Below are positions 27,402 to 35,832 of a stretch of 64,000 nucleotides of DNA, one piece after another. This DNA is from Actinomycetota bacterium (GTDB lineage Bacteria > Actinomycetota > Thermoleophilia > Solirubrobacterales > 70-9): positions 105,002 through 169,001 of the forward strand of contig VAYN01000006.1 in NCBI GenBank assembly GCA_005885405.1, given 5' to 3'. The notes under the pieces are model-generated. The model worked only from the letters and a program-made list of their open reading frames with translations. It searched no databases and was not told the origin of the DNA. The position numbers were made by a program, and so were the translations under genes. Numbering within the stretch: position 1 is the stretch's first letter; every line of letters begins with the position of its first letter.

Positions 27402-28856
27402 ATGCACGCAGACCTGAGCAAGAGCCCCGGCGCCCACCTCGCGCGGCGGACCAAGATCATCGCCACCGTCGGCCCCGCTAGCTGGGCCCCGGAGGTGCTG
27501 GAGAAGCTGGTCGCGGCCGGGACCGACGTCTTCCGCCTTAACTTCTCCCACTCCGGACGCGACCGCCAGGCGGAGACGATCGAGGCGATCCGTGCCGCGG
27601 CCGAGCGGGTCGGGCGTGAGGTCGCGATTCTCGGTGACCTGCCGGGACCGAAGCTGCGGATCGGCTCCCTGCGCGACGACGTCGCCGTGCTGGAGACGGG
27701 GATGCACGTGACGCTGACGCCGGAGGACGTCGAGGGCGACCGCGAGACGATCCCGGTCCAGTGGGCGGGCGTCTCCGACCTCAGCGAGGACCAGCTCGTC
27801 TACCTCGCCGACGGGGCGATCCGGTTGCGGGTCGGCGACCGCGAGAACGCGGGCGTCGACGCCGAGGTCGAGGTGGGGGGAACGCTTTCCTCCCACAAGG
27901 GGATGAACATCCCCGGCGGCGCCGAACTGCCGGCGACGACCGGCGTCGACCTCGGCTGGGTCGAGTTCGCCGTCGAGCACGGAGTCGACCTGCTCGCGGT
28001 CTCCTTCGTCTCCACCGCCGCCGACTTGGAGCCGGTGACGGCGCGGCTGCGGGAGCTCGGCTCGCGGATCCCCGTGATCGCCAAGATCGAGCGCCAGCAG
28101 GCGGCCGAGAACGTTGAGGAGATCGTCCGCGTCGCCACCGGCGGGATCATGGTCGCCCGCGGAGACCTCGGGATCGAAGTCCCGCTGGAGCAGCTGCCGG
28201 TCGAGCAGAAGCGGCTGATCCGCGCTGCCGGCAAAGTCTCAAAACCGGCGATCACGGCGACGCAGATGCTGGCCTCGATGGTGAGCGCGCGGCGCCCGAC
28301 CCGGGCCGAGGTGACCGACGTCGCCAACGCGATCTGGGATGGCACCGACGCGGTAATGCTCTCCGAGGAGACCGCGGTCGGCCAGCACCCGGTCGAGGCG
28401 GTCGAAGTGATGGACAGGATCGCCCGCGCCACCGAGCCGGATCTGCCCTACACCGAGTGGCTCTACTCCCGCACCGACCAGGCGACGCAGGACGTCGCCG
28501 ACTCGGTCGCCCAGAGCGCCGTCGGCGCCGTCTACCGCCTCGACCTCAAGGCGCTGGTGGTGCCGACCAACACCGGACGCACCGCCCGCCTCGTCTCCGC
28601 TCACCGGCCCGACGTCCCGGTGCTCGCGGTCTCTCCCTATATAGAGACCGTGCGCCGGGTCTCCCTGCTCTTCGGGATCACGGCGGTGCAGAGCGACTTC
28701 GGGACCGAGCTGCGCGGTCTGCTCGGGCACTGCGCCGGGGAGGCGGCCAAGCACGGGATCGCCGAGCCGGGCGACTTGGTCGCGATCACCGCCGGGCTCG
28801 ACGGCCAGGAACTGGGCACGAACCTGTTCGAGGTCCATAGGGTTCCGGAGCTATGA
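27402..28856 (+). CDS. pyk: Pyruvate kinase
   Basis: This 484-residue glycolytic enzyme makes ATP and pyruvate from phosphoenolpyruvate and ADP. The start of the barrel is TKIIATVGPAS (about residues 18-28), followed by DVFRLNFSH. The active-site signature is IPVIAKIERQQAAENVEEI with the catalytic lysine, then VARGDLGIEVP and TQMLASM. The C-terminal domain carries ALVVPTNTGRTARLVS. ATG 27402 is chosen because upstream in-frame sequence runs through the tRNA-Ser gene. It overlaps the next gene as ATGA. Confidence 0.96.
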   Translation: MHADLSKSPGAHLARRTKIIATVGPASWAPEVLEKLVAAGTDVFRLNFSHSGRDRQAETIEAIRAAAERVGREVAILGDLPGPKLRIGSLRDDVAVLETGMHVTLTPEDVEGDRETIPVQWAGVSDLSEDQLVYLADGAIRLRVGDRENAGVDAEVEVGGTLSSHKGMNIPGGAELPATTGVDLGWVEFAVEHGVDLLAVSFVSTAADLEPVTARLRELGSRIPVIAKIERQQAAENVEEIVRVATGGIMVARGDLGIEVPLEQLPVEQKRLIRAAGKVSKPAITATQMLASMVSARRPTRAEVTDVANAIWDGTDAVMLSEETAVGQHPVEAVEVMDRIARATEPDLPYTEWLYSRTDQATQDVADSVAQSAVGAVYRLDLKALVVPTNTGRTARLVSAHRPDVPVLAVSPYIETVRRVSLLFGITAVQSDFGTELRGLLGHCAGEAAKHGIAEPGDLVAITAGLDGQELGTNLFEVHRVPEL

Positions 28857-29632
28857 GCGCGGCGGCGAGACTGGAGCGCGAGGGCGACCTCGCCGTGATC
28901 ACCCTCGATAGCCCACCGCTGAACCTCTTCGATCAGCGGATGATCGACGACCTGCGGGCGGCTATCGACGCGGTCGCGGCAGAGCCGCCGCGGGCGCTGC
29001 TGATCCGGGCTGAGGGGCGGGCTGTCTCCGGTGGCGTCGACGTTCACGTTTTCGCCGGCCTGACCCCCGAGCAGGGGAGCGCGCTCTGGAGCGACCTGCT
29101 GGAGATGATCGAGAAGGTGGAAACGCTGCCGGCGCCGGTCATCTTCGCCGCCCACGCGCTGACCCTGACCGCGGCCTTCGAGCTGGCGCTCGCCTGCGAC
29201 CTGATCGTCGCCTCGCCGAAGGCGAAGTTCGGCCTGGTCGAGAAAGTGGTCGGGCTGACGCCCTCGATGGGCGGGACGCAGCGCCTCGCCGAGCGCGCGG
29301 GGAGCGGCCGCGCCCGTCACTTCGTGATGTCGGGAGGGATCTTCGGCGCCGAGGAGATGGAGCGCTGGGGCGTCGTCAACCTGCTCTTCGAGGACCATGA
29401 CTTCGAGGCCGCTTCGCGCAAGCTCGCCGAGGAGCTGGCATCGGGGCCGACGAAGGCGCACGCGATGACCAAGCACATCCTCCGCCGCTTCCGCGAAGGC
29501 GGGATCCCGGCCGCAGACGAGGCGGTGCGGACCGAAGCCGGCGAGCTCTTCGCCAGCGAGGACCTGCAGAACGCCGTCCGCACCTTCCTCGAGCACGGCG
29601 GACCGGGGCACGCCGAGTTCCACGGTCGCTGA
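28853..29632 (+). CDS. Enoyl-CoA hydratase/isomerase (crotonase) family protein
   Basis: This 259-residue protein has the crotonase fold. Oxyanion-hole region one is LIRAEGRAVSGGVDVHVFA and region two is LTLTAAFELALACDLIVAS. GLVEKVVGLTPSMGGTQRL carries the position where hydratases hold their second glutamate. The first catalytic Glu of classical hydratases is not obvious. This leaves several reactions open, including isomerase, hydrolase or decarboxylase. It is translationally coupled to pyruvate kinase through ATGA and is followed 20 bp later by a hot-dog thioesterase, suggesting an acyl-CoA-handling unit. Confidence 0.88.
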   Translation: MSAAARLEREGDLAVITLDSPPLNLFDQRMIDDLRAAIDAVAAEPPRALLIRAEGRAVSGGVDVHVFAGLTPEQGSALWSDLLEMIEKVETLPAPVIFAAHALTLTAAFELALACDLIVASPKAKFGLVEKVVGLTPSMGGTQRLAERAGSGRARHFVMSGGIFGAEEMERWGVVNLLFEDHDFEAASRKLAEELASGPTKAHAMTKHILRRFREGGIPAADEAVRTEAGELFASEDLQNAVRTFLEHGGPGHAEFHGR

Positions 29633-29652
29633 TCCCGGGATAGGGTGAGCCG

Positions 29653-30102
29653 ATGACCGACTTCGACCTGATCGCCAAAGGGATGACGCAGGCGGTTCCC
29701 TTCGCCGGGCACCTCAACGTCGAGATCACCGAGATCACCGCGGGGGAGGCGACGGTTCTCCTGCCCGACCGGCCGGAGCTGAAAAACCACGTCGGCTCCC
29801 AGCATGCAGGCGCCCTCTTTACCGCCGCCGAGACCGCCTCGGGCGCGGCTTTCGTCGGCGCCTTCGCGGAGCGGATGGGCGACGTCACGCCGCTCGCCCG
29901 CAGCGCCGAGATCGCCTACGAAAAGATCGCCAACGGCGAGATCACGGCGAAGGCGACGCTCGGAGTCGACGCCGCCGAGGCCCTTGCCACCCTCGACTCC
30001 GAGGGCAAGGTCGAGTTCCCCTGCGAGGTCGAGTTGAGCGATGGGGACGGGCAGCGGGTCGCCACCGCCACGGTCCATTGGCACGTCCGCCTCAAAGGCT
30101 GA
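29653..30102 (+). CDS. Hot-dog fold thioesterase-like protein (PaaI/DUF4442 group)
   Basis: This 149-residue single-domain protein resembles PaaI-type acyl-CoA thioesterases and DUF4442 proteins. The central hot-dog helix is seen as NHVGSQHAGALFTAAETASGAA (about residues 48-67), with His-Ala-Gly near the expected catalytic position. Later strands are IAYEKIANGEITAKA and ATATVHWHVRLKG. It sits 20 bp after the crotonase and is likely cotranscribed. Substrate is unknown. Confidence 0.82.
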   Translation: MTDFDLIAKGMTQAVPFAGHLNVEITEITAGEATVLLPDRPELKNHVGSQHAGALFTAAETASGAAFVGAFAERMGDVTPLARSAEIAYEKIANGEITAKATLGVDAAEALATLDSEGKVEFPCEVELSDGDGQRVATATVHWHVRLKG

Positions 30103-30115
30103 CGCGGGCCGATCT

Positions 30116-31693
30116 TCAGGCGGTAAGGCGCTCGGCCGGCAGCCGCCGGGTCGACCACAGCGAGCCGAGCACCAGCAGGGCGGCGACGAGGAAGGCGAGC
30201 TTCAGCGCCTCCAGCTGCGCGTCTTCGTAGTGGGAGACCAGCGCGTCAGTGGCGCGCGGTGAGAGCCGCTCGTCCTCGGCGGCTTCCCGCACCTCGTCGG
30301 ACGGCACGAAGCTGCCGCCGGCGCTGAGCTGGACCTCGACCTGCTGCTGGACCCGGTCGGAGACCTGCGGGTCGTCGGCGATGTTGCCGGTGAAGGCGGT
30401 GATCAGGCCGGTGATCACGATCGCTCCGAGCAGCGCCGTGCCGAGCGAGGAGCCGAGCTGCTGGGCGGTGTTCTGCAGGCCGCCGGCTTCGCTGCGCTGC
30501 TCGTCGCCGATCGCCGACTGGACGACGTTGCCGAGCTGGGAGACGACCAGGCCCATGCCGACGCCGAGCACGCCCATCGCAAAGAGGAAGGGGGCGTTGT
30601 CGAGCTCGGGCTCGATCGTCCCCATCAGCAGCAGGGTCGAGACGAAGACGAGGCCGAGCCCGGCGCGGACCAGCGGCTTCGGCGCGAACCGCGAGGCCAG
30701 CGCCGAGCCGACGATCGCGCTGACGAAGAGGCCGACCGAAGCGGGGAGCATGCGGATGCCGGTTTCCAGCGCGTCGAGACCCTGGACGATCTGGAGGAAG
30801 AGCGGGATCGTGAAGAAGATCCCCATCAGGATCAGGTTCTGGGCGAGGAACATCGCGACGCCGCCGCGCAGGGTCGAGATCTGCAGCAGGTCGAGGCGCA
30901 GCAGCGGTTCCTCGCCACGGGCCTCGCGGCGGCGCTCCCAGCTGACGAAGGCGGCGAGGATGACCCCGCCGGCGGCGATCACGAACGGGGTCAGCGAGAA
31001 GCCGAAGGGGGTCACGGGGGAGCTTCGCGGCGCCAGCCAGCCCCAGTTGCTCGCCTGCAGGACGCCGAAGACGAGGACGGCGAGGCCGGCGGCGGAGAGG
31101 ACGCTTCCGACCCAGTCGAGGGTCGGCTTCCCGGGCGCGCGCTCGGGCTCGGCCATCATCCGCGTGCCGAAGAGGATGCCGATCGCGACGAGGACCTCGC
31201 CGACGAAGACGATCCGCCAGGTGAAGTCGGTCGTGGCCCAGCCGCCGAGAATCGGGCCCACCGCGATCCCGGCCCCGGCGACGCCCCCGAGGACGCCGTA
31301 GGCGACGGCGCGGTCGCGGTCGCGGTAGGTGCCGGCGACGAGGGCGACCAGCGCCGGCAGGACCAGCGCCGCGCCGATCCCCTCGAGGATCGACCAGCCG
31401 AACATCAGCGAGGGGACGTTCCAGGAGGCCGCGGTCAGCCCCGAGCCGATCCCGTATATGACGAGCCCGATGGCGAAGACCCGGCGCCGGCCGAAGATGT
31501 CACCGAGCTTGCCGCCGGTCAGCATCAGCCCCGCCATCACCAGCGCGTAGAGGGCGATCACCGCCTGGATCGTCGTCACGGTGGTGTCGAAGTCCTCGAC
31601 CAACTGGCTGATCGCGACGTTCATTACCGCCTGGTCGAGGACCATCAGGAACTGCGCCGCCGACAAAACCACGAGTACCGCCCACTTGGTCAC
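30116..31693 (-). CDS. DHA2-family (EmrB/QacA) MFS drug exporter
   Basis: This 525-residue permease has about 14 membrane segments, as in the DHA2 subfamily. It starts VLVVLSAAQFLMVLDQAVMNVAIS, typical of helix 1. Motif A is GGKLGDIFGRRRVFAIG near residue 70, and motif C is GVAGAGIAVGPILGGWATT. A large external loop near the C terminus (VQQQVEVQLSAGGSFVPSDEV) resembles that of other actinobacterial exporters. The start is GTG 31693. It is divergent from another DHA2 gene, sharing 44 bp of promoter space. No regulator gene is adjacent. Confidence 0.92.
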   Translation of the reverse strand: MTKWAVLVVLSAAQFLMVLDQAVMNVAISQLVEDFDTTVTTIQAVIALYALVMAGLMLTGGKLGDIFGRRRVFAIGLVIYGIGSGLTAASWNVPSLMFGWSILEGIGAALVLPALVALVAGTYRDRDRAVAYGVLGGVAGAGIAVGPILGGWATTDFTWRIVFVGEVLVAIGILFGTRMMAEPERAPGKPTLDWVGSVLSAAGLAVLVFGVLQASNWGWLAPRSSPVTPFGFSLTPFVIAAGGVILAAFVSWERRREARGEEPLLRLDLLQISTLRGGVAMFLAQNLILMGIFFTIPLFLQIVQGLDALETGIRMLPASVGLFVSAIVGSALASRFAPKPLVRAGLGLVFVSTLLLMGTIEPELDNAPFLFAMGVLGVGMGLVVSQLGNVVQSAIGDEQRSEAGGLQNTAQQLGSSLGTALLGAIVITGLITAFTGNIADDPQVSDRVQQQVEVQLSAGGSFVPSDEVREAAEDERLSPRATDALVSHYEDAQLEALKLAFLVAALLVLGSLWSTRRLPAERLTA

Positions 31694-31737
31694 GCGGCCA
31701 GCCTACGCGCTGGTGGGGGCGGATAGGGTTTGGATCG

Positions 31738-33333
31738 ATGGACTTGACCGCCAAGGCCGCGCCGTCCGTGTCGAGTTCGTCAGCACCGCCGCGGGCGAAG
31801 CTGGTCCTCACGGCGCTGATCGCCGTCGCCGCGGTCGCCAACCTCAACCTCGCGGTCGCCAACGTCGCCCTGCCGGACATCGGCAAGGCCTTCGACGCCG
31901 GCCAGACCGGCCTCGACCTCGTCGCCGTCGGCTACTCGCTGGGGCTCGCCGCTTCGGTCCTCTACCTCGGAGCGCTCGGCGACGCCCACGGTCGCAAGCA
32001 GATGCTGCTGGCGGGCACGGCGCTGGCGATCCCGGCCTCGCTTCTGGCGGGGTTCGCGCCCTCGATCACCGTGCTCTTCTTCGCCCGCCTGCTCGGCGGC
32101 ATCGCCGCGGGGATGGCCTTCCCGACCACGCTGGCGCTGATCACCGCGCTCTGGAGCGGGCCGGAGCGGACGAAGTCGATCGCCCTCTGGTCGGCGCTGG
32201 GGGGAGGGATTTCGGCGCTCGGGCCGCTGGTCTCCGGCGCGCTTTTGACCCAGTTCGACTGGGACTCCGTCTTCTTCGTAACCCTGCCGCTGGCCTTCGC
32301 CGCCCTCTACCTCGCCTGGCGCTTCGTCCCCGCCCACGTCAACGAGACCTCCGACCGGGTCGACAACCTCGGCGGCATCCTCTCGGTGCTGATGGTTGCC
32401 GCCCTCGTCCTGGCGATCAACTTCGCGCCGGTGCCGGGCGCGGGCGCGGCGACCGCCGGCCTCGCAATCGTCGCCCTCGCCGCGATCGTCGCTTTCGTCC
32501 TCCGCCAGCGCCGTGTGGCGACGCCGCTCTACGACCTCGAGGTCGCCGGCCGGCGCATTTTCTGGGTCGCCGCTTGCGCCGGGATCATCGTCTTCGGCTC
32601 GCTGATGGCGGCGATGTTCATCGGCCAGCAGTACCTGCAGAACGTGCTGGAGTACTCGACCCTTGACGCCGGCCTGACGATCCTCCCGGGGGCGATCGGG
32701 ATGGTCCTCGTCGCCCCCCGCTCCGCGCACCTGGTCGAGACCAGGGGCGCGCGCTTCACCCTGCTGGTCGGGTACGCCTTCTGCCTTGCGGGCTTCGTGG
32801 TCATGCTCCTGCTCTGGGACGAGAACGCCCAGTACTGGCACATCGGCCTCGGCTACCTGCTGATCGGCATCGGCGTCGGCTTCGCCGGCACGCCGGCGTC
32901 GCACTCGCTGACCGCCTCGGTCCCGGTGCGCCGGGCGGGGATGGCCTCGGCGACCGCCGACCTGCAGCGCGACCTCGGCGGCGCGATCATGCAGTCGATT
33001 CTTGGCGCCCTGCTGACGGCGGGCTACGCGGCGGCCGCGGCCACGGCCGTCCAGACGGCGCCGCAGTCGGTCTCGACCGACGTCGAAGGCGAGCTGACCA
33101 AGTCCTTCTCTAGCGCCGCCGCGGTGGCCGAACAGCACCCGCGCTACGCGGACTCGATCATCGAAGGCGCCCGCGGCGCGTTCCTGCAGGGAGATGCCTG
33201 GGCCTACGTGGCTGGGATCGTCGCCATCTGCCTCGGCGCCCTCCTCGTCGCCACCCGCTTCCCCGGCAAGGAGGAGGAGAAGAGGCTCCTCGATTCCTAT
33301 GCCGCCGAGGATGGGACCGCCCAAACCGGGTAG
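31738..33333 (+). CDS. DHA2-family (EmrB/QacA) MFS exporter
   Basis: This 531-residue permease has about 14 membrane segments. Helix 1 is LTALIAVAAVANLNLAVANVALPDIG and motif A is GALGDAHGRKQMLLAG (about residue 79). Motif C is ALGGGISALGPLVSGALL. It has an external loop between the last helices like its divergent neighbour, but identity between them looks low, so they are not a recent duplication. It is followed 35 bp later by an OsmC gene, which may be cotranscribed. Substrate is unknown. Confidence 0.92.
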   Translation: MDLTAKAAPSVSSSSAPPRAKLVLTALIAVAAVANLNLAVANVALPDIGKAFDAGQTGLDLVAVGYSLGLAASVLYLGALGDAHGRKQMLLAGTALAIPASLLAGFAPSITVLFFARLLGGIAAGMAFPTTLALITALWSGPERTKSIALWSALGGGISALGPLVSGALLTQFDWDSVFFVTLPLAFAALYLAWRFVPAHVNETSDRVDNLGGILSVLMVAALVLAINFAPVPGAGAATAGLAIVALAAIVAFVLRQRRVATPLYDLEVAGRRIFWVAACAGIIVFGSLMAAMFIGQQYLQNVLEYSTLDAGLTILPGAIGMVLVAPRSAHLVETRGARFTLLVGYAFCLAGFVVMLLLWDENAQYWHIGLGYLLIGIGVGFAGTPASHSLTASVPVRRAGMASATADLQRDLGGAIMQSILGALLTAGYAAAAATAVQTAPQSVSTDVEGELTKSFSSAAAVAEQHPRYADSIIEGARGAFLQGDAWAYVAGIVAICLGALLVATRFPGKEEEKRLLDSYAAEDGTAQTG

Positions 33334-33368
33334 CTGGATCTCTCGAACCCGAAAGCGAAGGAGCGAGC

Positions 33369-33797
33369 ATGGCGACGAGGAACGGCAGCGCGGAGTGGAG
33401 GGGCGACCTCAAAGGCGGCAGCGGCACCGTCAAGGTCGGCGACGGCGTCTTCGAGGGCAACTACTCCTTCAGCTCCAGGTTCGAGGAGGGCGAGGGAACC
33501 AACCCCGAGGAGCTGATCGCCGCAGCGCACGCCGGCTGCTTCGCGATGGCGCTCAGCCTCGCCCTCACCGAAGCCGACCACCCGCCCGACTCGATCAAGG
33601 CCGAGGCCCACGTCCACCTCCGCCTCGTCGACGAGCTGCCGACGATCGCCAAGATCGACCTCGACGTCGAGGGCTCGGTCCCCGGCCTCGACGAAGATGC
33701 CTTCCGCTCCTATGCCGAGAAAGCCAAGGACGGCTGCGTAGTCTCCCGCGCCCTGGCCGGCGTGCCGGAGATCACCCTCAACGCCCGACTCGCCTAA
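33369..33797 (+). CDS. osmC: OsmC-family organic hydroperoxide reductase
   Basis: This 142-residue thiol peroxidase detoxifies organic hydroperoxides. The peroxidatic cysteine is in HAGCFAMALSLALTE (Cys near residue 59) and the resolving cysteine in KDGCVVSRAL (near 124). The N-terminal region with the SFSSRFEEGEGTNPEELIAAAH pattern is typical of the OsmC rather than the Ohr branch. An AAGGAG sequence precedes the ATG. It lies downstream of a DHA2 exporter. Confidence 0.93.
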   Translation: MATRNGSAEWRGDLKGGSGTVKVGDGVFEGNYSFSSRFEEGEGTNPEELIAAAHAGCFAMALSLALTEADHPPDSIKAEAHVHLRLVDELPTIAKIDLDVEGSVPGLDEDAFRSYAEKAKDGCVVSRALAGVPEITLNARLA

Positions 33798-33849
33798 AAC
33801 CGGCCCCCATCCTTTAATCTCGACCCTCGCCGGCACCACCCGGCCTCTC

Positions 33850-33904
<55 letters not shown>

Positions 33905-33923
<19 letters not shown>

Positions 33924-34459
33924 TTCGTCTGACCCGGCAGGTAGGTGAGTAGCACCACACCTGAGTCGAAGCGCTGCACGTCGGCCAGCTCCAGCCAGAT
34001 GGTTCCCCGGTCGCCGAGCACGTGGAGGTTTCCTTCGCCCCAGACGAGCGGGTTGAGGTACACCTCGTAGACGTCGACGAGCCCCTTCTCGGCGAGGGCG
34101 TGGGCGAACTCGCCGCTCCCGTGCATGTAGAGGTCTCCCTCGACTTCTTCCTTCAGTTTCGGGATCGAGTCCTCCAGGTCGCCCTCGAGCAGGGTTCCGT
34201 TCCACTCGAGCTCGCCGGAGAGGGTCTTGGAGCCGACGTACTTCGGGATCGCGTTGACCATGTCGGCCCATTTGCCCGTTTTGCTGGGCCAGTAGCCCGC
34301 CAGGCCCTCAAAGGTCTTGCGGCCGAGGACCATGCCGGCGGATTTCGCTTGGCGTTCGAACGAGTAGACGCCGTGGTCGCCGTCCGGCTGCACCCACTCG
34401 CCGACCGGGTCGATCACCCCGTCGATGGTGGCCTGCGTGGTCGCGATCAGCTTTCCCAT
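33905..34459 (-). CDS. Dihydrofolate reductase-like (RibD C-terminal domain) protein
   Basis: This 184-residue protein has the DHFR/RibD-C fold, starting [17 protein letters not shown] and containing [16 protein letters not shown], the NADPH-binding region of this group. Later, [14 protein letters not shown] corresponds to the second nucleotide-contact strand. These stand-alone proteins are widespread in actinobacteria and their reaction is mostly unknown. ATG 34459 is chosen because the domain starts there. The last six or so codons read through the T arm of the opposite-strand tRNA-Arg, giving an atypical C terminus (NAPDRI). This suggests the gene's end was altered by insertion next to the tRNA. 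Confidence 0.87.
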
Positions 34460-34528
34460 CTCGATCTCCTTGCTCGTAGGGTCTTCCCCCGGTCGTAAGC
34501 ATCCGGTACCCACCTAGGGTGCCACGCC

Positions 34529-34627
34529 ATGTTCGCTTTGGTTCGCGCGCGACCGGGAATCCCTGCTGCCATCCTCGCGGCCTTCGCGGTCGGCGCGATC
34601 CTGCCAATGCGCAAATTACTCAGGTAG
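34529..34627 (+). CDS. Candidate 32-residue hydrophobic small protein
   Basis: ATG 34529 opens a 32-codon frame with one hydrophobic stretch, PAAILAAFAVGAILP, flanked by arginine- and lysine-containing ends. This resembles a single-pass membrane microprotein. A weak AGGGTG lies 8-13 bases upstream. It ends 25 bases before the next membrane-protein gene on the same strand. No family is recognised, and a chance frame in GC-rich DNA is possible. Confidence 0.3.
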   Translation: MFALVRARPGIPAAILAAFAVGAILPMRKLLR

Positions 34628-34652
34628 CTTTATGCTTCTCCAGATCTCTGGA

Positions 34653-35795
34653 ATGAAGCGTTTCGTCCTCACCATCTTCCTCGTCGCCCTGCTCGGGAGC
34701 GCGATCCACTCCGCGGTGGCCGTTGCCGCCACGGATCAACTCAGCTTCATCCAGCCCGAGACGGTGACCGTCACCTACAGCGGTGACCGCTCCGACGAAG
34801 TCAGCGTCTGGCTGAAGAACGACGGCACCGGCCTGCCGGTGACGCCCACTTTCTCGACTGTCCTGGAGGACGGGGAAGGGAAGGGGGCACCTGTCGCCGT
34901 CGAAGTGGTGGGCGAAAGCGCGGAAGCGGGCAAAGCGGCGCCGCTCGCCGCGGGGCAGGTCGCGCGCTACCAGCTCGTCTTCCTGGAACCGTCCAAGTCG
35001 AGCGGCCAGCTAGTCGCGAGTGCGCTCCGAGTTCAGCCGGCCACGCTTCCGCTTTCGATCGGACCCGATCTACCCTCCGCGCGCGGCATCAATGCGGCCT
35101 TGTTGATCCCGCTGGTGATTGCGATCGTTTGGTTGGTCATCGCCTGGTTCATCGGCCGCGGCTCGACTGGGCTGAGGGACAAGCTTGGCGGGACTGCGGA
35201 ACTTGACTTCTCGAAGAGCTTTGCCTCGACGCTGACCGCCGTTGGCGCCCTCCTCGGCACGATCATCGCCGCGGGCGTCCTCCCCGAGGAAACCGTGAAG
35301 CTCTCACGGGGCGGCTTCGTCGGGCTCAACTTGACTTTCGGCGTCGCGATCGTGATCGCCGCCGCGGTCGCCGGTTCGTTCCTCAGCTCGGAGGCGGTGA
35401 AGAACAAAGACGGTAAGGACGAATGGAAGGTCGAGGGGTACGTCCTCCCGTTCATGGTCTCGGCCTTGATCACTCTCTGGGCCGTTTTGGGGGAGCTTTT
35501 CGCGATCTGGTTGCTGATCGGGGAACTCGGCGCGGGCGAAGGTTTTACCTCACTGGGGGTGACGATGCTCCGAGTTCTGCTCGTCATCGGGGCGCTCGCA
35601 CTGCTTCCGTACACGGTGGTCAAGATCAAGGTCGCCGTGAGAAAGCCCGAGGCGGCCGCGACGCAGACGGTCCCTCCCTTGCGGGTATTCAAAGTCAAGC
35701 CGGAGACGATCAGCGCTGGGGACGACCAGGTTTTCACGGTGGAGGTACCCACCACGTCGGGCGAGGCGCCGGCGCCTCCCATCCAACTGCTCTAG
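34653..35795 (+). CDS. Exported multi-pass membrane protein, unknown function
   Basis: This 380-residue protein has an N-terminal signal peptide (RFVLTIFLVALLGSAIHSAVAVA). An extracellular beta-rich domain follows (about residues 25-140, FIQPETVTVTYSGDRSDEV), then about five membrane segments from residue 150 on. A cytoplasmic or external tail contains a second beta-rich piece (FKVKPETISAGDDQVFTVEVP). The two beta regions look like remote repeats of one Ig-like module. I recognise no family. ATG 34653 is favoured over 34632 because the signal peptide starts there. Confidence 0.72.
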   Translation: MKRFVLTIFLVALLGSAIHSAVAVAATDQLSFIQPETVTVTYSGDRSDEVSVWLKNDGTGLPVTPTFSTVLEDGEGKGAPVAVEVVGESAEAGKAAPLAAGQVARYQLVFLEPSKSSGQLVASALRVQPATLPLSIGPDLPSARGINAALLIPLVIAIVWLVIAWFIGRGSTGLRDKLGGTAELDFSKSFASTLTAVGALLGTIIAAGVLPEETVKLSRGGFVGLNLTFGVAIVIAAAVAGSFLSSEAVKNKDGKDEWKVEGYVLPFMVSALITLWAVLGELFAIWLLIGELGAGEGFTSLGVTMLRVLLVIGALALLPYTVVKIKVAVRKPEAAATQTVPPLRVFKVKPETISAGDDQVFTVEVPTTSGEAPAPPIQLL

Positions 35796-35832
35796 CGGTG
35801 ACACCGACGCCGGAGCGGCGCAGTCAAGGTGT

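Noticed and set aside
31780..33324. A 514-codon frame antisense to the DHA2 exporter
   Set aside because: Highly Arg/Glu/Gly-rich product typical of antisense shadows, fully overlapping a clear permease gene.
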